Shown here in pieces: positions 41,160 to 50,108 of a stretch of DNA of 64,000 bases. The DNA is from Actinomadura hibisca NBRC 15177 (lineage in GTDB: Bacteria; Actinomycetota; Actinomycetes; Streptosporangiales; Streptosporangiaceae): the NCBI RefSeq assembly GCF_001552635.1, contig NZ_BCRO01000063.1, positions 20,862-84,861 on the forward strand, written 5' to 3'. The notes under the pieces were generated by a model, which was not told the origin of the DNA, searched no databases, and worked only from the letters and a program-made list of their open reading frames with translations. Position numbers and translations under genes: made by a program. Numbering within the stretch: the first letter of the stretch is position 1; the number at the start of each line of letters is the position of its first letter.

Positions 41160-42769
41160 AGGTCCGAGGCTACCGGTGCGGAGCACTCGCTCGCGCGCCA
41201 ATATGCCGTCGGGCGGGCGGCTCGTGCCTTCACGAGGCACCGTGGAGACGGTTCCAGAAGCGGTAGCCGTGGTCGCGCGCGTCGCCAGGCGCCCAAGGTC
41301 AGCGACTGCACGTGCCAGTCGTTCGGGCGCAGGCGCGGCCAGGACGCCTCGCGGCCGCCGTTGGGGTCGCCGGTCGCGGCGAAGCGCACCCAGGCCGCGG
41401 TCATCCGCTCGCCGAGCCGGGCCTGCTCGCGGGTCGGCTCACCGAACAGTCGGGCCAGGTCGAACAGGTAGGGCAGCTCGGCCATGTGCTGGGCGCGGGC
41501 GGGGAAGCTGGGGGCGGGGTATCCGGCGAACCAGGGCGTGTCCCGCTCGGCGAACTCGTACATGCGGGTGGGCGTCCAGCGGGACAGGGCGCGGGCGGTG
41601 TCCAGGGTCGGCGCGGACCAGACGGCGTCGGTCTTCACCCTGGCCAGGGTCTGGCCGGCCGAGCCGCGCAGGGGGTAGCGCCTGAGCACGGCGTCGGCCT
41701 TGTCGCCGAACTCCTCCCGGACGGTCCGGACGTAATCCTCGGGTTGCGTGGGCTTGCCGGTGGCCAGCTCCGCGCCGAGCACCATGCCGTTCTCCTCGTC
41801 GTGGTTGACGCCGATGAGGACGGGGACGCGGTTGAAGCGCCCGGTGCGCAGCGCCTCGCCGGGCGGGAGCGGGAGCAGCGGGGTCCCGCTGATCAGATTG
41901 GGCTCGCGGCGGGCGCCGTACGCGTCGAGCAGGTCGGTCGTCGAGACCTTCGACTCGTCGCGCAGGCAGGCGGCCACGTCGGCGGCTTCGGCGCAGCCCA
42001 CGTCCTTGATGACCTGGTCGCTGTCGGCCTCGGCCTTGGCGCGGGTGCGCGAGGCGTCCCCGGCGCAGGGCGCGCTCTGGACGATCGCCTTGTCGAAGAG
42101 CCCGGCCGACGCGGGCGAGGCGAGGTGGCCGCAGACGCCGTAGCCGCCTGCGGACTCGCCCATGACGGTGACGTTGCGGGCGTCGCCGCCGAACGCGGCG
42201 ATGTTGGCGCGCACCCAGCGCAGCGCGGCCTGCTGGTCCTGGAGCGCGAGGTTGCCCGACTCCTTCAGGGACGGGTGCGCGAGGAAGGCGAACGCGCCGA
42301 GGCGGTAATTCATGGAGACGACGACCGCGCCCTTGGCGGCGAGCCGGTCCGGGCCGTAGAAGTCGCCGGTGCCGTAGACCATGCTGCCGCCGTGCACCCA
42401 CACGATGACCGGTAGGCGGCCGCGCGCGTCGGTCGGCGCGGTGACGTTGACGACGAGGCAGTCCTGCTCCCGGTCGTTCGGCACGCCGATGGGGTAGCCC
42501 TTCGGCTGCGCGCAGGAAGGGCCGGGCGCGGTGGTGTTCCGGACGCCGGACCAGGCGGCGGGCGGCCGGGGCGCGGTCCAGCGGGCGGCGGTGGCGTAGG
42601 GGATGCCCTGGAAGGAGCGGACCTGCGGGCCGACGGTGCCGCGCACCGCGCCCGAGGTGGTGGCGACGACCGACGGGTCGGGGGCCGCGGCGGCGGTCCC
42701 GGCCGGTTGCACGACCGTCGCGAGCGTCCCGGCCAGGGCGATTCCCGAGCTCCAGGTGGCGATCCTCAT
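41156..42769 (-). CDS. Secreted type-B carboxylesterase, C-terminal frameshift
   Basis: 537 residues as read. Sec signal to about residue 27 (AGTAAAA), then the carboxylesterase fold: VIVWVHGGSMVYGTG oxyanion loop, nucleophile Ser in VMGESAGGYG, acid Glu in NHDEENGMVLG, and His in AQHMAELPYLFDL. All catalytic residues are intact. The last about 37 residues (RPRLPLLEPSPRCLV onwards) are not family-like; the neighbouring frame reads ARDHGYRFWNRLHGAS then stop at 41230, a typical family C-terminus. A small indel in the CGCGCG run near 41275 explains this. Confidence 0.88.
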   Translation of the reverse strand: MRIATWSSGIALAGTLATVVQPAGTAAAAPDPSVVATTSGAVRGTVGPQVRSFQGIPYATAARWTAPRPPAAWSGVRNTTAPGPSCAQPKGYPIGVPNDREQDCLVVNVTAPTDARGRLPVIVWVHGGSMVYGTGDFYGPDRLAAKGAVVVSMNYRLGAFAFLAHPSLKESGNLALQDQQAALRWVRANIAAFGGDARNVTVMGESAGGYGVCGHLASPASAGLFDKAIVQSAPCAGDASRTRAKAEADSDQVIKDVGCAEAADVAACLRDESKVSTTDLLDAYGARREPNLISGTPLLPLPPGEALRTGRFNRVPVLIGVNHDEENGMVLGAELATGKPTQPEDYVRTVREEFGDKADAVLRRYPLRGSAGQTLARVKTDAVWSAPTLDTARALSRWTPTRMYEFAERDTPWFAGYPAPSFPARAQHMAELPYLFDLARLFGEPTREQARLGERMTAAWVRFAATGDPNGGREASWPRLRPNDWHVQSLTLGAWRRARPRLPLLEPSPRCLVKARAARPTAYWRASECSAPVASDL

Positions 42770-42818
42770 CTGCGTCTCCTCGTTTCCGATCAAGCGGTGC
42801 GAGGACCGTAACAACGAT

Positions 42819-42860
42819 TTGGGCGATCGCGCAAGACGATCGCCTAAGGCGTTCGCCCAA
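42819..42860. promoter_or_regulatory. Overlapping dyads, TetR operator candidate
   Basis: Two perfect 8-bp inverted repeats interlock between the esterase and TetR genes: GGCGATCG/CGATCGCC (42822-42829, 42837-42844) and TTGGGCGA/TCGCCCAA (42819-42826, 42853-42860). They are the expected binding region of the adjacent TetR protein. Confidence 0.55.
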
Positions 42861-42882
42861 TGGCTTTGGTAGGGTGCCGCGC

Positions 42883-43458
42883 ATGGGCAACCGCGAAGAC
42901 CTGCTCGAAGGCGCGAAGAAGTGCCTGCGCGAGAAGGGGTACGACCGCACGAGCGTGCGCGACATCGCCACGACGGCCGGGGTGAGCATGGCCGCGATCG
43001 GCTACCACTACGGGTCGCGGGAGGCGCTGCTGAACCAGGCGCTGTTCGCGCTGCTCGACGAGTGGGGCGACCGCATGGGGCGGGTGCTGCCCCCGGCGGA
43101 GGACGGGCGGGCGGCGGCGCGCGACTTCGGGCGCGTGTGGGAGAGCCTGATCGCGGAGTTCTTCGAGCACCCCGAGTTGTGGCTGGCCTCGGTGGAGCTG
43201 TTCATGCAGGCGCAGCGGCAGCCTGAACTGCGGGAGGCGCTGGCGGTGGGCGTCGGCCACGGGCGGCGCGGGATGGCCGGGATCGTGGAGAACGTGCCGG
43301 AGGAGTCGGTGCCGGAGCGTTCGGCCCGGACGGTGGGCATGGTGCAGTCGGCACTAGTGACCGGCGTGATGGTCCAGTGCTTGAGCGATCCCGCCAACGC
43401 GCCGACCGCGGCCGAGGTGCTGGAGGGGCTGCGCGGCCTGGTCGCGGCCCTGGACTGA
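42883..43458 (+). CDS. TetR-family transcriptional regulator
   Basis: 191 residues. The DNA-binding domain is clear: LLEGAKKCLREKGYDRTSVRDIATTAGVSMAAIGYHYGSREALLNQAL. The C-terminal helices (about 75-190) form the ligand pocket. It diverges from the esterase gene across a region with two interlocked dyads, so it probably represses the esterase and itself. ATG at 42883 is preferred over an upstream in-frame start. Confidence 0.88.
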   Translation: MGNREDLLEGAKKCLREKGYDRTSVRDIATTAGVSMAAIGYHYGSREALLNQALFALLDEWGDRMGRVLPPAEDGRAAARDFGRVWESLIAEFFEHPELWLASVELFMQAQRQPELREALAVGVGHGRRGMAGIVENVPEESVPERSARTVGMVQSALVTGVMVQCLSDPANAPTAAEVLEGLRGLVAALD

Positions 43459-43463
43459 GCGGC

Positions 43464-44270
43464 TTAGCGCGTGCCGCAGGCCAGGAGGGCGTGGGCGGGG
43501 AGCGCTATGCGGCCGTCAGCGGTGGCGTAGCGGGTGGCCAGGCGGTCGTAGGCGGTCTTGATGCGGGCGACGGTCGGCGCGTCCTGCCGGCCGACGACCA
43601 CGCCGTTGCTGCCGACGCGGGCCAGCGCGCCCAGCTCCCACCACTCCTCGGGGTCGACGGGGTGCGTCCAGGTGATGTCCTCGGCGGCGGCGTCGGCGAA
43701 CCCGGCGGCCGTGACCAGCGCCTCGAACGCGGCACGCTCGCCGTGCTCGGTGAACGGCGGCTCCGGGATGTCGTCCGGCCAGGGCACCTCCGCCTCGTCG
43801 ATCGCCTCGCGGACCAGGGCGAGCGCGCCGGTGCCGGGCATCCGCCAGCAGGTCAGCGCGAGCCGCCCGCCGGGACGCAACACCCGCCGCAGCTCCCCGA
43901 GCGTCACGGCGGGGTCGCTCACGTGGTTGATCACGAAGTTGCCCACGACGGCGTCGAATGCGGCGTCAGGGAAGGGCAGGTCTGGCAGCACCGCCACCTG
44001 GACGTCCAGGCCGGGGACGTTGCGGCGGGCGGTCGCGGCCATCTCGGGCTCGGCGTCCACCGCCGACGCGTCCGCGCCGCGCCGGACGGCCTCGGCCGCG
44101 ACGATGCCGGGCCCGGTGCCGATGTCCAGCAAGCGGGTCCCGGCGGTGACGCGGGCGGCGTCCAGCAGCGGGGCGATGGTGCGGGTCGTCAGCTTGGCGA
44201 AGCCCTGCTCGTAGGCGGTGGCCCGGCCGGTCCACAGGTCGCGCTCGTAGGCGTCGAAGTCGGTCGTCAC
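43464..44270 (-). CDS. Class I SAM-dependent methyltransferase
   Basis: 268 residues. Rossmann-type SAM site: motif I LLDIGTGPGIVAAEAVRRG, acidic residue VDAEPEM, motif II/III FDAVVGNFVINHVSDP and LRPGGRLALTCW. The pattern matches the UbiE/Methyltransf_11 group acting on small molecules; substrate unknown. Start is GTG. The preceding gene on the same strand is the CGNR regulator, 21 bases upstream, so they may be co-transcribed. Confidence 0.87.
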   Translation of the reverse strand: MTTDFDAYERDLWTGRATAYEQGFAKLTTRTIAPLLDAARVTAGTRLLDIGTGPGIVAAEAVRRGADASAVDAEPEMAATARRNVPGLDVQVAVLPDLPFPDAAFDAVVGNFVINHVSDPAVTLGELRRVLRPGGRLALTCWRMPGTGALALVREAIDEAEVPWPDDIPEPPFTEHGERAAFEALVTAAGFADAAAEDITWTHPVDPEEWWELGALARVGSNGVVVGRQDAPTVARIKTAYDRLATRYATADGRIALPAHALLACGTR

Positions 44271-44291
44271 CCTGGTGACGATAGTGACCCG

Positions 44292-44795
44292 TCAGGTGGT
44301 GCGGTGGCGTTGCTGGTAGCGGTCGGTCTTGGCGCGGTTGCCGCAGGCGTCCATGGAGCACCAGCGGCGGCGGCCGTTCTTGCTGATGTCGTAGAACCAG
44401 AGCACGCAGTCGGGGTTGGCGCATTTGCGGATGCGCTCGGCCCGTTCGGCGCGCAGCCGGACGAGGTCGGCGGCCGCGACCCAGGCCGGGAGCCACTCGG
44501 GGGAGTCGAGCACGAGTTCCTCGACGGGCAGGCCGTCGCGTAGCTGGGGGCGTCGTGCGCCGCGGTCGAGGACGTCGTTCAGAGGTTGCTCGTCGCCGCC
44601 GAGCGCGGCGCGCAGGGCGGCGCGGGCGACGATCAGCGGCTCGCGTGCGTCAGGGACGCCGGGCAGGCCGGTCTCGGCGATCCAGGACTCGACGCCGCCG
44701 GGCTCGTCGAACAGGTCCACGAGTCGCCCGTGGTGCATCCACTGGGTGTTGACCAGTTCCAGGGCGAGGGGCTCTCCGATCAGGGGACGCGACAT
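44292..44795 (-). CDS. CGNR zinc-finger regulator with ABATE domain
   Basis: 167 residues (an ATG 9 bases further upstream is equally possible). N-terminal stress-response ABATE domain (LALELVNTQW..), C-terminal treble-clef DNA-binding finger: CANPDCVLWFYDISKNGRRRWCS and ACGNRAK with the name-giving CGNR. It diverges from an alpha/beta hydrolase, and the 14-base word CTAACCGGCTAAAC occurs twice in the shared promoter region, a likely binding site. Confidence 0.88.
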   Translation of the reverse strand: MSRPLIGEPLALELVNTQWMHHGRLVDLFDEPGGVESWIAETGLPGVPDAREPLIVARAALRAALGGDEQPLNDVLDRGARRPQLRDGLPVEELVLDSPEWLPAWVAAADLVRLRAERAERIRKCANPDCVLWFYDISKNGRRRWCSMDACGNRAKTDRYQQRHRTT

Positions 44796-44805
44796 GCCGT
44801 CCATC

Positions 44806-44877
44806 CTAACCGGCTAAACAGAGTTGACTGGTTGGCGCACGCCGGGCTACGGTGACGCCATAGCTAACCGGCTAAAC
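44806..44877. promoter_or_regulatory. Twin operator-like repeats between CGNR and hydrolase genes
   Basis: Exact 14-base direct repeat CTAACCGGCTAAAC at 44806-44819 and 44864-44877, one next to each divergent start codon. The pair flanks both promoters. Confidence 0.7.
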
Positions 44878-44900
44878 GCCTTTAGATGGTTGGAGTTGCC

Positions 44901-45758
44901 ATGAGCACGCGTCACCGCACCGTCCGGATCGACGGCCTGGACGTCTTCTACCGGGAGGCCGGCGACCCCGCCGCGCCCACGCTCGTGCTGCTGCACGGCT
45001 TCCCGACCTCCTCGATCGCCTACCGCAGCCTGATGGCGGAACTGGCGGACCGCTTCCACCTGGTCGCGCCCGACTACCCGGGCTTCGGGTTCAGCTCCGC
45101 GCCCTCCGTCGACGAGTGGGAGTACACCTTCGACCGCCTGGCCGACGTGGTGGACACGCTGCTCGACACCATCGGGGTGGACCGGTACGCGATCTACGTG
45201 CACGACTACGGCGCGCCGGTCGGCTTCCGGCTGGCGCTGCGGCACCCCGAGCGCATCACCGGGATCGTCTCGCAGAACGGCAACGCCTACGAGGAGGGCC
45301 TGACGCCGTTCTGGGACCCGATCCGCGCCTACTGGGCCGACCCGACCGGCGACACCTCCGCGCTGCGCGGCCAGACCGCGCGGGAGGCCACCCACTGGCA
45401 GTACACGCACGGCGTGCCGGACGTGGAGCTGGTGGACCCGTCCCTGAAACTGCACGACCAGGTCCTGCTGGACCGCCCCGGCAACGCGGAGATCCAGCTC
45501 ACCCTGTTCCTGGACTACGGCACCAACGTCGGGCTCTACCCCGCCTGGCAGGAGTACCTGCGCACCCACCAGCCGCCGGTGCTGGCGGCCTGGGGGCGGG
45601 GCGACGAGATCTTCGGGCCGGAGGGGGCGCGCGCGTTCGCCCGCGACGTCAAGGACGCGGAGATCCACCTGCTGGACGCCGGGCACTTCCCGCTCACCAC
45701 GCGGCTGCGGGAGAGCGCGGCCCTGATCGGCGACTTCCTGTCCCGCCTCCCCGCCTGA
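44901..45758 (+). CDS. Alpha/beta hydrolase, haloalkane dehalogenase/epoxide hydrolase type
   Basis: 285 residues; ATG with TGGAG upstream. Oxyanion motif LLHGFPTSS, nucleophile Asp102 in VHDYGAPVGF (Asp rather than Ser, as in haloalkane dehalogenases and epoxide hydrolases), acid near GRGDEIFGPEG, and His in DAGHFPLTT. Cytosolic. Substrate not determinable. Expression is probably governed by the divergent CGNR protein; a strong terminator follows. Confidence 0.88.
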   Translation: MSTRHRTVRIDGLDVFYREAGDPAAPTLVLLHGFPTSSIAYRSLMAELADRFHLVAPDYPGFGFSSAPSVDEWEYTFDRLADVVDTLLDTIGVDRYAIYVHDYGAPVGFRLALRHPERITGIVSQNGNAYEEGLTPFWDPIRAYWADPTGDTSALRGQTAREATHWQYTHGVPDVELVDPSLKLHDQVLLDRPGNAEIQLTLFLDYGTNVGLYPAWQEYLRTHQPPVLAAWGRGDEIFGPEGARAFARDVKDAEIHLLDAGHFPLTTRLRESAALIGDFLSRLPA

Positions 45759-45774
45759 GCCGTCCTTTTCACCG

Positions 45775-45802
45775 ACCCTGCCCGCGTGCGCGCGGGCAGG
45801 GT
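45775..45802 (+). terminator. Strong hairpin terminator of the hydrolase gene
   Basis: ACCCTGCCCGCG-TGCG-CGCGGGCAGGGT, a perfect 12-bp stem with tetraloop, 16 bases past the stop, followed by CTCTCCTC. Confidence 0.75.
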
Positions 45803-45827
45803 CTCTCCTCGGAACGGAGACCCTTCG

Positions 45828-46358
45828 ATGGCGCCCGGCGCCCCCGACCTCGCCACCGCACCGCCGCCGCCCGCCCCCACGGCCGCCGCGCCCGCCCGTC
45901 CCCCGGTCAACGCCGCGCTCGCGACGACGCTCACCGCCACGGCCGGACTGTTCCTGCTGGCCGCCGTCACGTCGGCGACGCACCTGCCGCTGTTCGCACT
46001 GCCGTTCGCGGCCAGCGCCGCCATCGTCGCGCTCGCGCCCGCCGTCCCGTTCGCCCAGCCGCGCAGCATCGTGCTGGGCCACCTGACCGCCGCCACGCTC
46101 GCCCTCACCCTCACCGCCCTGCTCGGCCCGTCGGTGTGGACGGCGGCGCTGGCGGCGGGCCTGGCGACCGCGCCGATGTTGCTGCTGCGCGCGCCGCACC
46201 CGCCCGCCACCGCGACCGCCGCGCTGATCGGCGTCACCGCGCCGGACCCGCTGTTCCTGCTCAGCCCGGTACTGGCGGCGTCGCTGGTCGTGGTGCTGGG
46301 CGGCGTGCTGCTGAGCCGCGTGCTGCCGGGCGGCCGCTACCCGAGCTACTGGCGCTGA
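45828..46358 (+). CDS. HPP-family membrane protein
   Basis: 176 residues. A Pro/Ala-rich 30-residue N-terminus precedes four to five membrane segments, with the signature HPPATATAALIG (about 125-136) and a SRVLPGGRYPSYWR C-terminus. HPP proteins of cyanobacteria and plants have been linked to nitrite transport in plastids, but bacterial roles are mostly unassigned. It starts 25 bases after the hydrolase terminator and ends at a bidirectional terminator. Confidence 0.85.
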   Translation: MAPGAPDLATAPPPPAPTAAAPARPPVNAALATTLTATAGLFLLAAVTSATHLPLFALPFAASAAIVALAPAVPFAQPRSIVLGHLTAATLALTLTALLGPSVWTAALAAGLATAPMLLLRAPHPPATATAALIGVTAPDPLFLLSPVLAASLVVVLGGVLLSRVLPGGRYPSYWR

Positions 46359-46366
46359 ACACGCGG

Positions 46367-46405
46367 AAGGGCCCAGAGGACAGGCGCGGCGTCCTCTGGG
46401 CCCTT
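46367..46405. terminator. Bidirectional terminator between HPP and secreted-repeat genes
   Basis: AAGGGCCCAGAGGAC / GTCCTCTGGGCCCTT, perfect 15-bp arms around a 9-base loop, followed by T on both sides. It serves both convergent genes. Confidence 0.8.
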
Positions 46406-46422
46406 TCCCGTACGGCGGGTGC

Positions 46423-48030
46423 CTAGCGAACGTCCACGTAGTCGTCGGCGTGCCACTTCATGTAGGCCGACGAGCCCGCGTAGTAGGCGCGCCAGGTGCC
46501 GTCCTTGGCGGCCTTGAAGCCGCGGCTGAAGTTCCCATAGCGGTCGGTGGTGGTACTGGCCAGATAGGTCCAGGTCTTCGTTCCCTTAGGAAGGAAGTAG
46601 AAGTAGACCTTCTGGCTCGCGAACCCGCCGGTCGGCTTGCCGGTCAGCCGATGCAGTTCGCCCTTGACAGTGACGGTGCCGCCCTTGCGCACGGGCTCGG
46701 GCGAGGCGTTGAAGCCATAGATGTAGGTGCGGTCACGGACTTCGATCTGGTCGGCCCAGCCGACAGCGGGGGTGTTCTGTGCGTCGCCGGGAAAGCGGAG
46801 CCGCCAATAACCGCTGCTCCGGATGTTGGTGACGTCACCGATGATCTTGCCGCCACGGTAGCTGCGAGCCTGGCTGAGCTTCTTCCAGCCGGTCTTGCCG
46901 TCAGCGGAGAACTCCACGTCCAGGACGGCGTTCTCGATCGGGCCGCCGCCGACCTGCTTCAGGTCGCCGGTGATGGTGACGTCCTCCCCACGAACGAGGG
47001 GTTCGGGGCCCGCGTTGGAACCGGTGATCTGGGCGGTTCGGCGGCCGGTCACCAGTTCCCCGCCGACTTCCGCACTCTGCCTGTAGAAGCGGGAGTCGTC
47101 GACCCAGGCACTCCAGCGGCCGCTGTCGCGCGGGGTGAACGTTCCTCTGAAGGTACCGTCCGGAAGAGTACTGACGATCGTGTTGGCGATGTTGCCCGTA
47201 CGGTCCACGAACCGTAGCGAGACATCGACTTCCCTGGCCGGGACCACACCGGTGGCGGCCTGCCGCGTCACCCTTCCGGTGATGACCGCGACGGTTCCGG
47301 ACGGAACCGGCTGCAAGGTGGCGAGCTGCGCCTTTACCTCGGTGGCCTGTTGGACCACCGTGACCGGAGCGCGTTCGGTCCAGGAGCACAGGGGGCCGGC
47401 GGCGGGGAAGGACAGGCCGGCATCGTCCACCCATCGGGTGGTCAGTGCGAGGCCGCCGTCAGAACCGGTGGTGGTCTCCGAGACGGCGCCGAGGGAGGTG
47501 ACGCGCGCGGACGGCACCGGCTGCGGCTCCTCGGCCCGCGACTTGCGGAAGACCAGGCGGCCCCGGACGGTGGTGCTCTGGTGGTCCACGTCCAGGACGG
47601 CGGGCTGCGCGGTGAGATCGGCGAAATCGGTGGCGTAGCAGTCCCGGAAGCCGGACGAGGCCGAGGTGGTGGTGCCGTCCTGGCCGGTCACGATGACTTT
47701 GACGTAGGTGACGCCGGGGCGGGTCTCGATGTCGGGCCGGTAGGCGATCTGCCAGACACCGTCCTCGTCCGTCCCCGCGCTGCGGGTGAAGCCCGTCAGC
47801 GTGGCGTAGGGCGCGTTCGCGGAGCTCAGGTGCCGTAGTTCGGCACGGATCTCCTTGACCCCCGCTTCGGATCGGGCGGCGACGGTGACCGTGGCGACGC
47901 GGTCTGCGGCGAGGTTGTCGAAATGAGTGTTCAACCTGGTCAGGGCTATGCTGGCGTGGGCGATGCCGGGGACGGCGAGGACGGTCGAGGTGAGCGTCAC
48001 GGCGGTGGCGAGGGAGAGCAGGCGGCGCAA
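46423..48030 (-). CDS. Secreted multi-domain beta protein, DYVDVR family, paralogue 1
   Basis: 535 residues from a TTG start (MRRLLSLATAVTL). Sec signal cleaved after AHA (about 26). The mature protein is a string of Ig-like or carboxypeptidase-regulatory-like beta domains with GRVT/GDL starts, two copies of an xxNAxPEPxxRG motif (GSNAGPEPLVRG, GFNASPEPVRKG) and a C-terminal module DGTWRAYYAGSSAYMKWHADDYVDVR. No anchor, so released or wall-associated. It shares termini with the next two genes, which are paralogues. Confidence 0.8.
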   Translation of the reverse strand: MRRLLSLATAVTLTSTVLAVPGIAHASIALTRLNTHFDNLAADRVATVTVAARSEAGVKEIRAELRHLSSANAPYATLTGFTRSAGTDEDGVWQIAYRPDIETRPGVTYVKVIVTGQDGTTTSASSGFRDCYATDFADLTAQPAVLDVDHQSTTVRGRLVFRKSRAEEPQPVPSARVTSLGAVSETTTGSDGGLALTTRWVDDAGLSFPAAGPLCSWTERAPVTVVQQATEVKAQLATLQPVPSGTVAVITGRVTRQAATGVVPAREVDVSLRFVDRTGNIANTIVSTLPDGTFRGTFTPRDSGRWSAWVDDSRFYRQSAEVGGELVTGRRTAQITGSNAGPEPLVRGEDVTITGDLKQVGGGPIENAVLDVEFSADGKTGWKKLSQARSYRGGKIIGDVTNIRSSGYWRLRFPGDAQNTPAVGWADQIEVRDRTYIYGFNASPEPVRKGGTVTVKGELHRLTGKPTGGFASQKVYFYFLPKGTKTWTYLASTTTDRYGNFSRGFKAAKDGTWRAYYAGSSAYMKWHADDYVDVR

Positions 48031-48078
48031 AGGGGCTCCGTACGTCCGGGGGTGAAGGGAAGACGAACGGCCCCTGGT

Positions 48079-48088
48079 TTCGGTTTAC
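48079..48088 (-). promoter_or_regulatory. Shared upstream element, copy at paralogue 1
   Basis: TTCGGTTTAC (GTAAACCGAA on the coding strand), 49 bases upstream of the start codon; the same 10-mer lies at a similar distance from paralogue 3. Confidence 0.4.
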
Positions 48089-48155
48089 CGATAAAAGGTG
48101 AAGAAACCGGCCGATATCGCGTTCGGCATGATACCGGCCGGCCTCCTCCGCTGGG

Positions 48156-50108
48156 TCAGCGGACGTCCACGTAGTCGCCCGGTGCGCTGGAGCCCAGGTA
48201 GGTGGCGCTCCCCTTGTAGGTCGCCAGCCAGGTGCCGTCCTTGGCGGCCTTGAACGCCTTGCGGAACGCGCCCTTGGCGTCGGTCTTCACGACCGCCAGC
48301 AGCGTCCACTTCGTGGAGCCGGCGGCCTTGAAGTAGACGTTGACCGCCGTGCCCTTCCCCGCCGGCTTCCAGTTGCCGACCTGGCGGACGAGCTTGCCGG
48401 AGACGGTCAGGGCGCGGCCCTTGCGGACCGGTTCCGGCGAGGCGTTGAAGCCGGTGAAGCCCGTCCGGTAGCGGGCGACGACGTGGTCGCTGACGCTCTG
48501 GGACGCCAGATGGTAGGCGTCGCCGTCGTAGACCGTCCGCCAGTAGCCGGACGCGCTCGCCCTGGCGGTCGCCTTGAAGGCGCCCTTGGCGTCGGCGACG
48601 AAGTAGTTGCCCACGTTGCGCCACTTCTTGCCGTCCGCCGAGAACTGCGCGACGACCCAGGCCTGCGGCACCGGCTGCGTGCCGCCCGGGATCTGCCGCG
48701 TCACCCGGCCCGCCATGGTGACGGTTCCGCCCATCGCGACCGGCTCGGGTCCGGCGTTCACGCCTTCGACCTTCGTCCGGTACATCAGCGGCAGCGGACC
48801 CTTAGTGGGGAGCACCGCCGACGACCGGGAGTAGTCCTTACCCGTGGGTTCGTAGGTGACCTGATAGGTCGGGTTCCAGGTCACGACGACCGGAGCCGAG
48901 AAACCACCGTCGGCGGCCGTGACCGAGGAGGCCAGCCGCTTGCCGTCCGGTCCCGCCAGGTGGACCGTCTCGCCCGCGAAGGGCACCCACGTCCCGCTGG
49001 AGGTGCGGCGCGTCAGCTTGCCGGTCACGCGCACCGTCTCGCCGACGACCTTCGGAGCGGGGCTGAACGCGGCGGTGAGGAGAGTGAGCTGCGCCCTGTA
49101 CTCGACCCGGACCTCCCCGGAGGCCGAGGCGATCCTCCCGTTCTCTTCATCGGAGCTGGAGTACACCCGGGCCTTCCTGTCGTACACCCGGGACCGCACA
49201 CGGAACCGGCCGGCGGCGTCGGTGACGGTGGCCGTCTCGCCCCTGCCCTCGATCCGCGCGCCGGCCATGGGCCGCTGCGTGCCCTCCTCGACCAGCGTCC
49301 CGGTCACCTCGACGTCGGGGTGGTCGGCGTCGGCCCACGTGCGGTCGGCCGCCAGCCCGGTGAAGACGGGCTTCATCAGCCGCCGGAAGGGCACGCGCGC
49401 CGTGTCGTTCTGGTCGCCCGCCCCGTTCCAGGCGCTGACGGCCACCTCGTAGTCGCCGGGCGGCAGGTCCAGCGGCCGGGTCGTCTTGTACATCACCAGG
49501 TCGTAGTCGCCGCGGTCGAACCGGCGGTACTCGGTGACGTCGGTGATCACCGCGAGCGGCTCGGCGCCGCCGGACCGGTACACCCGCGCCTCGGTCCGCG
49601 CGACCGGCAGGGCGGTCTCGACGTCGAACGTCACGGTGGTCGGGCCCTCCGGCCGGTTGGTGCTGGAGGCCTCGCTGTAGGCGGAGGGCGTGTCCAGCAG
49701 GAACCGCACCGGCGTGTAGTCCACGGAACCGATCTCGGCCTTGACGGTCTTCTCGCCGGAGGCGGTCACGGCCTCGGCGTCGAGAAGGGTCCGGCCTCGC
49801 TGGAGCCGGACGTTCTCCGGCGTCCACCAGGAACCGTCCGTCGCGCTGCCCGACCCCAACTTCAGCTTCACGCTCGTGTAGGGCGCGGTCTGGCCGCGCA
49901 GCCGCAGGTGCAGGGTGACGCTCGCGACGCCGCCCGGCGCGGCCGCGCGGGTGCCGATCAGGGTTTCCCCGGTCGCCTTGTCCTTGACCGTCCCGCCGGC
50001 CTTGGAGAACACGACCTCGCCCTCGGCGCGCGCTGGGACGACCAGGGCCGTCAGCGCGAGCAGGGTGGCCGTCAGTACCGCCAGGAAGCGGTGTGCCCGG
50101 ATTCTCAT
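48156..50108 (-). CDS. Secreted multi-domain beta protein, DYVDVR family, paralogue 2
   Basis: 650 residues. Sec signal after PARA (about 28). About six beta domains with repeated motifs such as VTGTLVEEGTQRPMAGARIEG, VTGKLTRRTSSGTWVPFAG, GVNAGPEPVAMGGTVTMAGRV and GFNASPEPVRKGRALTVSG, ending in GTWLATYKGSATYLGSSAPGDYVDVR. It starts with ATGA overlap to paralogue 3, so the two are one operon. Likely an envelope or extracellular binding protein; no enzyme motif is seen. Confidence 0.8.
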   Translation of the reverse strand: MRIRAHRFLAVLTATLLALTALVVPARAEGEVVFSKAGGTVKDKATGETLIGTRAAAPGGVASVTLHLRLRGQTAPYTSVKLKLGSGSATDGSWWTPENVRLQRGRTLLDAEAVTASGEKTVKAEIGSVDYTPVRFLLDTPSAYSEASSTNRPEGPTTVTFDVETALPVARTEARVYRSGGAEPLAVITDVTEYRRFDRGDYDLVMYKTTRPLDLPPGDYEVAVSAWNGAGDQNDTARVPFRRLMKPVFTGLAADRTWADADHPDVEVTGTLVEEGTQRPMAGARIEGRGETATVTDAAGRFRVRSRVYDRKARVYSSSDEENGRIASASGEVRVEYRAQLTLLTAAFSPAPKVVGETVRVTGKLTRRTSSGTWVPFAGETVHLAGPDGKRLASSVTAADGGFSAPVVVTWNPTYQVTYEPTGKDYSRSSAVLPTKGPLPLMYRTKVEGVNAGPEPVAMGGTVTMAGRVTRQIPGGTQPVPQAWVVAQFSADGKKWRNVGNYFVADAKGAFKATARASASGYWRTVYDGDAYHLASQSVSDHVVARYRTGFTGFNASPEPVRKGRALTVSGKLVRQVGNWKPAGKGTAVNVYFKAAGSTKWTLLAVVKTDAKGAFRKAFKAAKDGTWLATYKGSATYLGSSAPGDYVDVR

